This document shows, in pieces, positions 23,167-30,524 of a stretch of 64,000 nucleotides of DNA; within the stretch, counting starts at the first letter, position 1, and each line of letters opens with the position of its first letter. The notes beneath the pieces are model-generated. The model saw only the letters and a list, made by a program, of their open reading frames with translations, searched no databases and was not told where the DNA came from. Origin of the DNA: JAXMDC01 sp046349035 (lineage in GTDB: Bacteria; Pseudomonadota; Alphaproteobacteria; Rhizobiales; Kaistiaceae); contig JAXMDC010000002.1 in the NCBI GenBank assembly GCA_046349035.1, positions 930,001 through 994,000 on the forward strand. The letters run 5' to 3'. The position numbers were made by a program, and so were the translations under genes.

Positions 23167-25934
23167 CCCTTTGGCTCTCCATCACTGGCCGCCTCGCCGT
23201 CGCCCTCGGCCTCCTCGGTCAGGCGCTCGACCGACACGACGCGTTCCTGAGGCCCAGTGTTGAAGATCGTCACCCCCTGCGAATTCCGCCCGACGATGCG
23301 GATGCGGTTCGCCGGCCCTTCGTCGACCGGCACGCGGATGACCTGACCGCCGTCTGTGACGAGAATGACCTGATCGGTTTCCTCGACCGGGAACGAAGCG
23401 ACCAGCGAACCGTTTCGCTCGTTGACCGCCATCGCCACGATGCCTTTGCCGCCGCGCCCGGCGACCCGGTACTCGTGCGAGGACGTGCGCTTGCCGAAGC
23501 CGCGTTCCGATACCGTCAGTACGAACTGTTCGCCAGCGCTCATTTCCGCGTAGCGGGCCTGAGTGAGTTCGCCGGACGCGGCTGCCTCCTCGGCATCCGT
23601 GTCCTGGGCTTCTTCGACCTCTGCCTCGCCCCGCACCGCCCGGCTCATCTTGAAGTACGCGGCGCGTTCGGCCGGCGTCGCCTCGAAGTGCCGGAGGATC
23701 GACATGCCGATCACCCGGTCGCCCCCGCCGAGCTGGATGCCCCGCACACCGGTCGAATCACGGCCCTTGAACACGCGGACATCGGTAACCGGGAAGCGGA
23801 TGCACTGCCCGCCGGCAGTGGTGAGCAGGACGTCATCGCGCTCGCTGCAGAGCTGCACGTCGACAATCGAGTCTCCGGGATCGTCGAAGCGCATAGCGAT
23901 CTTGCCGCTGCGGTTGACCTGCGTGAAGTCGGAGAGCTTGTTGCGGCGCACCGTCCCGGCGGTAGTAGCGAACATCACGTCGCGCTCCGCCCACACCGCC
24001 TCGTCCTCGGGCAGCGGCATGATCGTGGTGATGCGTTCGCCGGCCTCGAGCGGCAAGAGGTTGATCAACGCCTTGCCGCGCGCCTGGGGCGCTGCCAGCG
24101 GCAGGCGCCATACTTTCTCTTTGTAGACCTGTCCGCGCGAGGAGAAAAACAGCACCGGCGTGTGGGTATTGGCAACAAAGAGGCGGGAGACGAAATCCTC
24201 CTCGCGCGTCGCCATGCCGGAGCGACCTTTACCGCCGCGCCGTTGCGCCCGGTAGGTAGCGAGCGGCACGCGTTTCACATAGCCGGCGTGGCTAACCGTG
24301 ACGACCATGTCCTCGCGTTGGATGAGGTCTTCGTCCTCAAGGTCGCCGTCGACCTCAAGGATCGCCGTCCGCCGCGGCGTCGCGAATTCGCTGCGAATCT
24401 CGGCGAGCTCTTCTTTGACAATGGCAAGAATGCGCGCGCGTGAACGAAGAATATCGAGATAGTCGCGGATCGTCGCACCGAGCTTCGTCAACTCGTCGCC
24501 GATCTCGTCACGGCCGAGCGCGGTCAGGCGATGGAGGCGGAGGTCGAGGATCGCCCGCGCCTGCGCGTCGGAGAGGCGGTAGGTACCGTTTTCGCCGAGC
24601 CTATGCCGCGGGTCGTCGATCAACGCGATCCAAGGCGCGATGTCGGCCGCCGGCCACTCGCGTGCCATTAGTTCCTCGCGGGCGACCGTCGCATCTTTGG
24701 CGGCGCGAATAAGGCGGATCACCTCGTCGAGGTTCGACACCGCGACGGCAAGGCCGACCAGGACATGGGCGCGCTCGCGCGCCTTGGCGAGGAGGTGCTT
24801 CGTGCGCCGGCTGACCACCTCTTCGCGGAAGGCGATGAAGGCGGTCAGGAAGTCGCGAAGGTTCATCAGCTCCGGCCGCCCGCCGTTCAGCGCCAGCATG
24901 TTGGCGCCGAACGAGGTCTGCAGCGGCGAGAAGCGATAGAGCTGGTTGAGCACGACGTCGGCAACGGCTTCGCGCTTCAGTTCGATGACCACGCGCATGC
25001 CATGGCGGTCGGACTCGTCGCGGATATCGGCGATGCCTTCGATACGCTTCTCGCGCACCAGCTCGGCCATCTTCTCGATCATCGTCGCCTTGTTCACCTG
25101 ATAGGGTATCTCGGTGACGATCAACGCCTCGCGCTCGCGGCGCACGGTCTCGACATCGACTTTGCCGCGCATGACGATCGAACCGCGCCCGGTCTGGTAG
25201 GCGGAACGAATGCCGCCGCGCCCGAGGATATAGCCGCCGGTGGGGAAGTCCGGTCCCTTGACGATCTCCATGATGGCTTGGAGATCGGTCGCTGGCTTGT
25301 CGATCAGGGTGACGACGGCGTCGATCACCTCGCCGAGATTGTGCGGAGGGATGTTGGTCGCCATGCCGACGGCGATGCCGCCGGCGCCGTTGACGAGGAG
25401 ATTGGGGAAGCGGGCCGGCAGCACCACCGGCTCGCGTTCGTTACCGTCGTAGTTCGGCTGGAAGTCGACGGTATCCTTGTCGATGTCCGCCTGCAGCGTC
25501 ATCGCCACTCGCGTCAGACGACATTCGGTGTAGCGCATCGCCGCCGGCGGGTCGCCGTCGACCGAGCCGAAATTCCCCTGGCCGTCGATGAGCGGCATGC
25601 GCATCGAGAAATCCTGCGCCATGCGCACTAAGGCGTCGTAGATCGCCTGGTCACCGTGCGGGTGGTACTTGCCCATCACGTCGCCGACCACCACTGCCGA
25701 CTTCACATACTTGCGGTCGGGCGTGTGCCCGTTCTCGTGCATCGAATAGAGCACGCGGCGATGCACGGGTTTCAAACCGTCGCGCACGTCCGGCAGGGCG
25801 CGCGAGACGATGACGCTCATCGCGTAGTCGAGATAGGAGCGCCGCATCTCGTCGGAGATGGAAACGGCGTTGATATCCGAGGTACGCCCGTCGCCGGGTG
25901 CGCCGCCCTCCCCGGGGGTTTTCGGGTCAGCCAA
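23163..25934 (-). CDS. gyrA: DNA gyrase subunit A
   Basis: 923 residues from a TTG at 25934 with GGAG upstream. Breakage-reunion domain: HPHGDQAIYD at 91-100, catalytic Tyr135 in AAMRYTECRL, and SRALPDVRDGLKPVHRR near the start. The C-terminal beta-pinwheel has the GyrA-box QRRGGKGRSG. An acidic insert (EVEEAQDTDAEEAAASGEL) precedes the last blade, which is common in alphaproteobacterial GyrA and explains the length. The residue equivalent to E. coli Ser83 is Gln96; the Asp87 equivalent is Asp100. It introduces negative supercoils together with GyrB, which is not in the window. Confidence 0.97.
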   Translation of the reverse strand: MADPKTPGEGGAPGDGRTSDINAVSISDEMRRSYLDYAMSVIVSRALPDVRDGLKPVHRRVLYSMHENGHTPDRKYVKSAVVVGDVMGKYHPHGDQAIYDALVRMAQDFSMRMPLIDGQGNFGSVDGDPPAAMRYTECRLTRVAMTLQADIDKDTVDFQPNYDGNEREPVVLPARFPNLLVNGAGGIAVGMATNIPPHNLGEVIDAVVTLIDKPATDLQAIMEIVKGPDFPTGGYILGRGGIRSAYQTGRGSIVMRGKVDVETVRREREALIVTEIPYQVNKATMIEKMAELVREKRIEGIADIRDESDRHGMRVVIELKREAVADVVLNQLYRFSPLQTSFGANMLALNGGRPELMNLRDFLTAFIAFREEVVSRRTKHLLAKARERAHVLVGLAVAVSNLDEVIRLIRAAKDATVAREELMAREWPAADIAPWIALIDDPRHRLGENGTYRLSDAQARAILDLRLHRLTALGRDEIGDELTKLGATIRDYLDILRSRARILAIVKEELAEIRSEFATPRRTAILEVDGDLEDEDLIQREDMVVTVSHAGYVKRVPLATYRAQRRGGKGRSGMATREEDFVSRLFVANTHTPVLFFSSRGQVYKEKVWRLPLAAPQARGKALINLLPLEAGERITTIMPLPEDEAVWAERDVMFATTAGTVRRNKLSDFTQVNRSGKIAMRFDDPGDSIVDVQLCSERDDVLLTTAGGQCIRFPVTDVRVFKGRDSTGVRGIQLGGGDRVIGMSILRHFEATPAERAAYFKMSRAVRGEAEVEEAQDTDAEEAAASGELTQARYAEMSAGEQFVLTVSERGFGKRTSSHEYRVAGRGGKGIVAMAVNERNGSLVASFPVEETDQVILVTDGGQVIRVPVDEGPANRIRIVGRNSQGVTIFNTGPQERVVSVERLTEEAEGDGEAASDGEPKG

Positions 25935-26055
25935 TGGAGGCTCCGCGAATCAGTGAGAAATCCTAGACAAAGCTAGGGTTTCCCGACCGAATCTTCAAGG
26001 AAACGGAAGGACAAAACGCTGGATTTCGCCGGGTAGAGGCGGCCGAGCACGCTGC

Positions 26056-26556
26056 TTAGAACGGAATGTCGTCGTCGAGATCGTCCTTGCGCCCGCCGCC
26101 CGACGAGGCACCGACCGCTGCCTTGGCGCGACCGCCCTCCATCGGGCTCGACCGGCCGAAATCGCCTCCCCCCGAAACCTCCGCCATCTCGGATCGGTCG
26201 CCGCCGCGCCCGTCGAGCAGGGTCAGTTCCCCGCGGAAGCGCTGCAACACCACCTCGGTCGTATAACGCTCCTGGCCCGACTGGTCGGTCCACTTACGGG
26301 TCTGCAACTGACCCTCGACGTAAACCTTGGAGCCCTTCTTCAGGTACTGCTCGGCGATCTTGGCGAGGTTCTCGTTGAAGATCACCACGCTGTGCCACTC
26401 CGTGCGTTCCTGCCGTTCGCCGGTCGTCTTGTCGCGCCAGTTTTCCGATGTGGCGATGCGCAGATTGACCACTGCCGACCCGGAGTTCAGCCGCCGCACC
26501 TCGGGGTCCTTGCCGAGATTGCCGACCAGAATGACCTTGTTGACGCTACCCGCCAT
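26056..26556 (-). CDS. ssb: Single-stranded DNA-binding protein
   Basis: 166 residues from ATG 26556. An N-terminal OB fold begins MAGSVNKVILVGNLGKDPEVR and runs through TEWHSVVIFNENLAKIAEQYLKKGSKVYVEGQL. A Gly-rich linker follows, and the acidic tip DDDIPF that recruits repair and replication proteins is intact. A GTTC-N7-GTTC LexA box stands 116 bases upstream in the ssb-ligD gap, so SOS induction is likely. It is followed at 25962-25977 by a weak hairpin with a short T run. Confidence 0.96.
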   Translation of the reverse strand: MAGSVNKVILVGNLGKDPEVRRLNSGSAVVNLRIATSENWRDKTTGERQERTEWHSVVIFNENLAKIAEQYLKKGSKVYVEGQLQTRKWTDQSGQERYTTEVVLQRFRGELTLLDGRGGDRSEMAEVSGGGDFGRSSPMEGGRAKAAVGASSGGGRKDDLDDDIPF

Positions 26557-26671
26557 CGTCGACCCCTATGTCCTGCGCCCTGAAAATACGTGCGAACCGC
26601 GCTCTCGGCCGGACCCTAGGCCCTTCCGCCGGCCACGTCGCCCGGCTGCCGCGCTCATCCACAGCGCAATT

Positions 26672-26686
26672 GTTCGCTTTTTGTTC
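26672..26686 (-). promoter_or_regulatory. LexA (SOS) box upstream of ssb
   Basis: On the + strand the site reads GTTC, seven bases (GCTTTTT), GTTC. This is an exact match to the alphaproteobacterial LexA operator GTTC-N7-GTTC; on the ssb strand it reads GAAC-N7-GAAC. It lies in the 164-base gap between the ligD stop and the ssb start, 116 bases upstream of the ssb ATG. No convincing -35/-10 pair was located next to it. Confidence 0.75.
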
Positions 26687-26720
26687 TTAGCATGCAGCGT
26701 CCTGCCACGCCAGCAGATTC

Positions 26721-29300
26721 TCAGCCGAAGTGCGGCAGCCTTTGGGCGATGTCGAAGTAGCCGCGCCACGGATCGCGGCGCAGGCCTCGGAGCGTCTCCG
26801 CCGCGCTCGATACGAACACGGGCTGGGCCGTCGCGAGCTTGGCCAATGCCGACCACGCCACCGGCCAGGCGACCGGTGCATCCTGTCGCGCGCGAGGCGA
26901 AAACGGGGCGATCGCCGTCGCACCGCGACCGTTGCGCAGATAGTCGATGAATATCTTGCCGCGCCGCTTCGCCTTGGACATCTCGGCGAGGTAGAGCTCG
27001 GGCGCCTCGGCCGCCATGGTTCGCGCCATCGCCTCGGCGAACACCTTGATCGCCTCCCAATTGTCCCGCGGCGTCAGCGGGGCGATGACGTGGAGCCCCT
27101 TGCCGCCGGTCGCCATGACAAACGAGTCAAGGCCGATCGCCGCGAGCCGGTCACGCATGTCGATCGCCGCCGCTTTCAGCGTTGCGAACGGCACCTCCGG
27201 ATCGGGATCGAGATCGAAGACGATGCGATCCGGCAGTTCGACCTTGTCGACATGCGAGCCCCAGATATGCAGTTCCAGCACGCCCATCTGCGCCGAAGCG
27301 ATGAGCCCGCGGATGTCTTCGATGTAGATGTAGATGTCGGAGCCGTCCTTCTCCTTGATCCGTACCGGCTTGAACGCGTCGGGAAATCCGGGCGAAGCAT
27401 GCTTTTGGAAAAAGGTCGGCCCGCCTCCGCCGGTCGGACTGCGGACGAGGCTAAGCGGCCGTCCGGCGACATGCGGCAGAATGCGGTCGGCGACGAGGCG
27501 GTAGTAGTCGATCAGTGCGCGCTTGGTAACCGCCTTGCCTGGGAAAAGCACCCGGTCGGGATGGGTCACGCGGACCCCCTCGACCTCGATGGTGCCGCGG
27601 TCAATGTCACTGTCCACCGCCACCAGCGCCGGCGCTGACCGCCCGGCGCTCGTCGTCGACGGCTGCGGCGCCTCGGCCACGACCTCGACGGCCGGCTTAT
27701 CGGCGCGCAAGCCTTTGTAGCTCCCCTGACGGACAAGCCCGTCCTTGGACCAGCCACGGAACGCGATCTCGGCGACGAGTTCCGGGCGAACGAAGCGCGC
27801 CGTCTTAGCTACGTCCGGTGGGACGCCGTCCGCCGGGGAGGACGGCACCCTTCGCTTGGCGAAGGCCTCACCGAGGCGGGCAAGGTCGGTGTCTCCGAAT
27901 CCGCTGCCGACACGCCCGCGATAGACCAGTTGGTCGCCTTCCCGCACCGCGAGGAGGATCGACGAGAATGGCCGCCCCTTCACCGGGGACGGCTCCCATC
28001 CGACGATGATGAACTCCTGGCCCATCCCGCATTTGACCTTGAGCCAGCTTTTCGCCCGCTCCGACCGATAAGGTGCGTCGGCGCGCTTGGAGACGATGCC
28101 TTCCAGGCCCATGCGGCAGGCCTCGGCGAAGGTCTCGGCGCCGTGCCCGACGACGTGGTCGGAGTAGAACAGCGGGCCCTTTGCAGGAATCCCCTTGAGG
28201 AGCTCCGCCAAACGCTCCTTGCGCTGGACCAGAGGGAGATCGCGGAGGTCCTCGCCGTCGATTTCCAGGCAGTCGAACAGGTAGTAGGAGATGCCGCGCC
28301 CCTTGAGATTCACAGCCTCCTGCAGCGCCCCGAAATCGGTATGGCCGCCCTTGCCGACGACGGCTATCTCGCCATCGAGGAGGGCCGACCGGCACGGCAG
28401 ATCGGCGAGCGGACCGACCAGCGTGGCGAACTTGTCCGTCCAGTCGAGGCCGGTCCGCGTGTAGACAACGACCTTGCCTTCACCCAGAGCGGCGATCGCC
28501 CGGTAGCCGTCATATTTGATCTCGTGCAGCCACGCCTCGCCCTTCGGCGGCTCCTCGGTCAGCGTCGCCAGCTGCGGCGCCGAGAAGCGGGGAAGGCGCG
28601 AGGCGGCTCCGCTCGCCACCGCTTTGCGCGGCGCCCGCTTCTCCGCCGACGACCGGGCAAGCCGCTGCGCGCCGTTGGCCGACCACTCGAGGTCGCCGGC
28701 AGCGATCTCCTCCATCGTGCGGCCGGTCCGTACGCTTGTCAGCGCGCGCTCGATGATAGGGTTCTGCTCCAGCCGGGCGAACTCGTCGCGCTCCTTGATG
28801 AGCAGCCAATTCTCGCGCGGCGACTTCTCGCCGGGCTTCGGCTTCATCCGCACCAACACCCACTTCCCGTTAAGGCGCTCGCCGTGGAGGATGAACTTGA
28901 AGTCGCCTTTGGCGAGCGCCGCCTGCGGGTCGCCGACCGGCTCCCAGGTGCCCTCGTCCCAGAGCATGACGGTACCGCCGCCGTACTCGCCTTTGGGGAT
29001 CGTCCCCTCGAAGTTGCCGTAGTCGAGCGGGTGATCCTCGACGTGGACGGCAAGACGCTTCTCCGCGGGGTCGTAGCTAGGACCGCGCGTCACCGCCCAT
29101 GAGAGAAGGACGCCGTTCAGCTCCAGACGGAAATCGAAGTGGAGGCGCGTCGCGTCGTGCTTCTGGATGAGGTAGCGCCAGCCAGGGGCGGTGCCGGTCG
29201 CCTCGCCACGCGGTTCGCTGGTTTTCTCGAAGTCGCGCTTCGCCTCGTACTCGGCGAGCGGCTTACTACCCGCCGAGGTCTTGCGCGGCGGCCGCGCCAT
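26721..29300 (-). CDS. ligD: ATP-dependent DNA ligase D (NHEJ), PE-ligase-polymerase
   Basis: 859 residues, ATG at 29300 overlapping the ku TGA by one base (TGATG). Domains in order: 3'-phosphoesterase (about 40-170, with KHDATRLHFDFRLEL and GEYGGGTVMLWDEGTWEP); ATP-dependent ligase (about 235-550, nucleophile Lys262 in HEIKYDGYRAI, plus DGEIAV and FEAEGIVSKRAD-type motifs); and C-terminal primase/polymerase (about 570-850, with THPDRVLFP, SLVRSPTGGGGPTFFQKHA, HIWGSHVDKVELPDRIVFDLDPD and MATGGKGLHVIAPL). This is the Pseudomonas-type order, not the mycobacterial one. With Ku it repairs double-strand breaks by end joining. Confidence 0.96.
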   Translation of the reverse strand: MARPPRKTSAGSKPLAEYEAKRDFEKTSEPRGEATGTAPGWRYLIQKHDATRLHFDFRLELNGVLLSWAVTRGPSYDPAEKRLAVHVEDHPLDYGNFEGTIPKGEYGGGTVMLWDEGTWEPVGDPQAALAKGDFKFILHGERLNGKWVLVRMKPKPGEKSPRENWLLIKERDEFARLEQNPIIERALTSVRTGRTMEEIAAGDLEWSANGAQRLARSSAEKRAPRKAVASGAASRLPRFSAPQLATLTEEPPKGEAWLHEIKYDGYRAIAALGEGKVVVYTRTGLDWTDKFATLVGPLADLPCRSALLDGEIAVVGKGGHTDFGALQEAVNLKGRGISYYLFDCLEIDGEDLRDLPLVQRKERLAELLKGIPAKGPLFYSDHVVGHGAETFAEACRMGLEGIVSKRADAPYRSERAKSWLKVKCGMGQEFIIVGWEPSPVKGRPFSSILLAVREGDQLVYRGRVGSGFGDTDLARLGEAFAKRRVPSSPADGVPPDVAKTARFVRPELVAEIAFRGWSKDGLVRQGSYKGLRADKPAVEVVAEAPQPSTTSAGRSAPALVAVDSDIDRGTIEVEGVRVTHPDRVLFPGKAVTKRALIDYYRLVADRILPHVAGRPLSLVRSPTGGGGPTFFQKHASPGFPDAFKPVRIKEKDGSDIYIYIEDIRGLIASAQMGVLELHIWGSHVDKVELPDRIVFDLDPDPEVPFATLKAAAIDMRDRLAAIGLDSFVMATGGKGLHVIAPLTPRDNWEAIKVFAEAMARTMAAEAPELYLAEMSKAKRRGKIFIDYLRNGRGATAIAPFSPRARQDAPVAWPVAWSALAKLATAQPVFVSSAAETLRGLRRDPWRGYFDIAQRLPHFG

Positions 29301-30283
29301 CAGGCGGCCGCGCGACCCTTGCCGGTCCGCCGGGCGGCCGGCTTGTCAGCCTCGGCGTCCTTGCTCTTGGCGACCTTCTCGGGGCTGGCCTTGGCGGCGC
29401 TCTTGCCGGGGCCCTTGGCGGCAGACTTGGCGCCCTTGCGCGGGGTCACCGGCGTCACTGTCGCGCTCTCGCTGGCACCGCTGGCTGGAGCGGGACGGCG
29501 CGCGGCGCCACCGCCGACACTCCGCTTCAGCGCCTCCATGAGATTGATAACCTGCGCGCCGATCTGCGGCTCCTCAATTTGCTCAAGCGGCCGGTTCTCG
29601 ACCTTGGCGTTGATTAGCGCCCGCAGCGCATCGTCATAGGCATCTTTGAAGAGCTTGGGATTGAACGGCGCGACCTTGCGGGTAATCAGTTCCTTGGCAA
29701 GCGATAGAAGTTCCGGCTCAGGCTTGGCGCCCGGCACAGTCGTGTAGAAGCCTTCCGCGCCCTGCACTTCGTCGGCATAGCGCAGCGTCTCGATCATCAG
29801 CCCCTTGCCGTAGGGCTTGAGGGCAACGATGTCGCCGCGTCCACGCACCACCATCTGGCCGAGGCCGACTTTCTTGGTGGCCTTCAGCGCGTCGCGGAGC
29901 ACCACATAGGCTTCGCCCGCCACTTCGTCCTCGTCCGGAGAAACGTAGAACGGCTTCTCGAGATAAATGTCGTCGATCTCTTCGGCGTCGACGAACTGGA
30001 TGAGGTCGATCGTTCGCTTGGCTTCGAGTTTGACGTTGTCGATCTCATCGTCCTCGACGAAGACGTAACGGCCTTTCTCGACCTCATAGCCCTTGACGAT
30101 ATCCGCTGCATCGACCGGACCGATCCCCGGCGCTACCTTTTCGTAGCGGATCCGTTTGCCCGAGGGGCGATGGATCTGATTGAAGCTGATCCGGCTCCCC
30201 GATTTGGTTGCCGAGAACACCTGAACCGGGATCGACACCAGCGCCAACCGGATCTGGCCCTGCCAATACGCCCGCGCGGCCAT
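29300..30283 (-). CDS. ku: Ku protein for non-homologous end joining
   Basis: 327 residues from ATG 30283, with AGGAG upstream. The Ku core starts YWQGQIRLALVSIPVQVFSAT, followed by ISFNQIHRPSGKRIRYEKV, KGYEVEKGRYVFVEDDEID and FYVSPDEDEVAGEAYVVLRD. A minimal C-terminus follows IGAQVINLMEALKRSV, and then there is a long Lys/Ala-rich tail of about 75 residues (KSAAKGPGKSAAKASPEK) like those that bind DNA ends in other bacterial Ku proteins. It is cotranslated with ligD and divergent from uvrA across a 241-base region carrying a LexA box. A TTGACA at 30345-30350 (read on the - strand) could be its -35. Confidence 0.96.
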   Translation of the reverse strand: MAARAYWQGQIRLALVSIPVQVFSATKSGSRISFNQIHRPSGKRIRYEKVAPGIGPVDAADIVKGYEVEKGRYVFVEDDEIDNVKLEAKRTIDLIQFVDAEEIDDIYLEKPFYVSPDEDEVAGEAYVVLRDALKATKKVGLGQMVVRGRGDIVALKPYGKGLMIETLRYADEVQGAEGFYTTVPGAKPEPELLSLAKELITRKVAPFNPKLFKDAYDDALRALINAKVENRPLEQIEEPQIGAQVINLMEALKRSVGGGAARRPAPASGASESATVTPVTPRKGAKSAAKGPGKSAAKASPEKVAKSKDAEADKPAARRTGKGRAAA

Positions 30284-30445
30284 GACAAACGCTCCTGCTA
30301 CACACACGATTGCCCCTTCGATTCGGGCGACCGAAACGACACCATGTCAAGCCATGGAAAAGGCAATCGATCCATTTTACCGCGCCGACTCCTTAAAAAG
30401 CCCTCTTCGCCGCAATAGACAGGCCCAGCTGTCGTCGGTTATTCT

Positions 30446-30460
30446 GTTCCTTGTTTGTTC
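30446..30460 (+). promoter_or_regulatory. LexA (SOS) box overlapping the uvrA promoter
   Basis: Exact GTTC-N7-GTTC (GTTC, CTTGTTT, GTTC), 64 bases upstream of the uvrA ATG. It overlaps the -35 hexamer, an effective repression position. The ku start lies 162 bases away on the other side of the same intergenic region. Confidence 0.85.
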
Positions 30461-30479
30461 GCATCGACGTCAATACTGT
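30451..30479 (+). promoter_or_regulatory. Predicted uvrA promoter (-35 and -10)
   Basis: TTGTTT at 30451-30456 and TACTGT at 30474-30479 are separated by exactly 17 bases. The -35 sits inside the LexA box, which fits SOS repression. The leader to the uvrA ATG would be about 40 bases. Confidence 0.55.
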
Positions 30480-30524
30480 AAAGCGGCACCACGTCTCTGA
30501 CCTCCAGGCACGCCCAAGACCCCT

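Noticed and set aside
25962..25977. Weak hairpin CCTAG/CTAGG after ssb as a terminator
   Set aside because: A five-base stem and a short T run are too weak for a firm call.
27930..29102. A 390-residue antisense frame inside ligD
   Set aside because: It is a shadow of the ligD codon pattern, with no recognisable domain.
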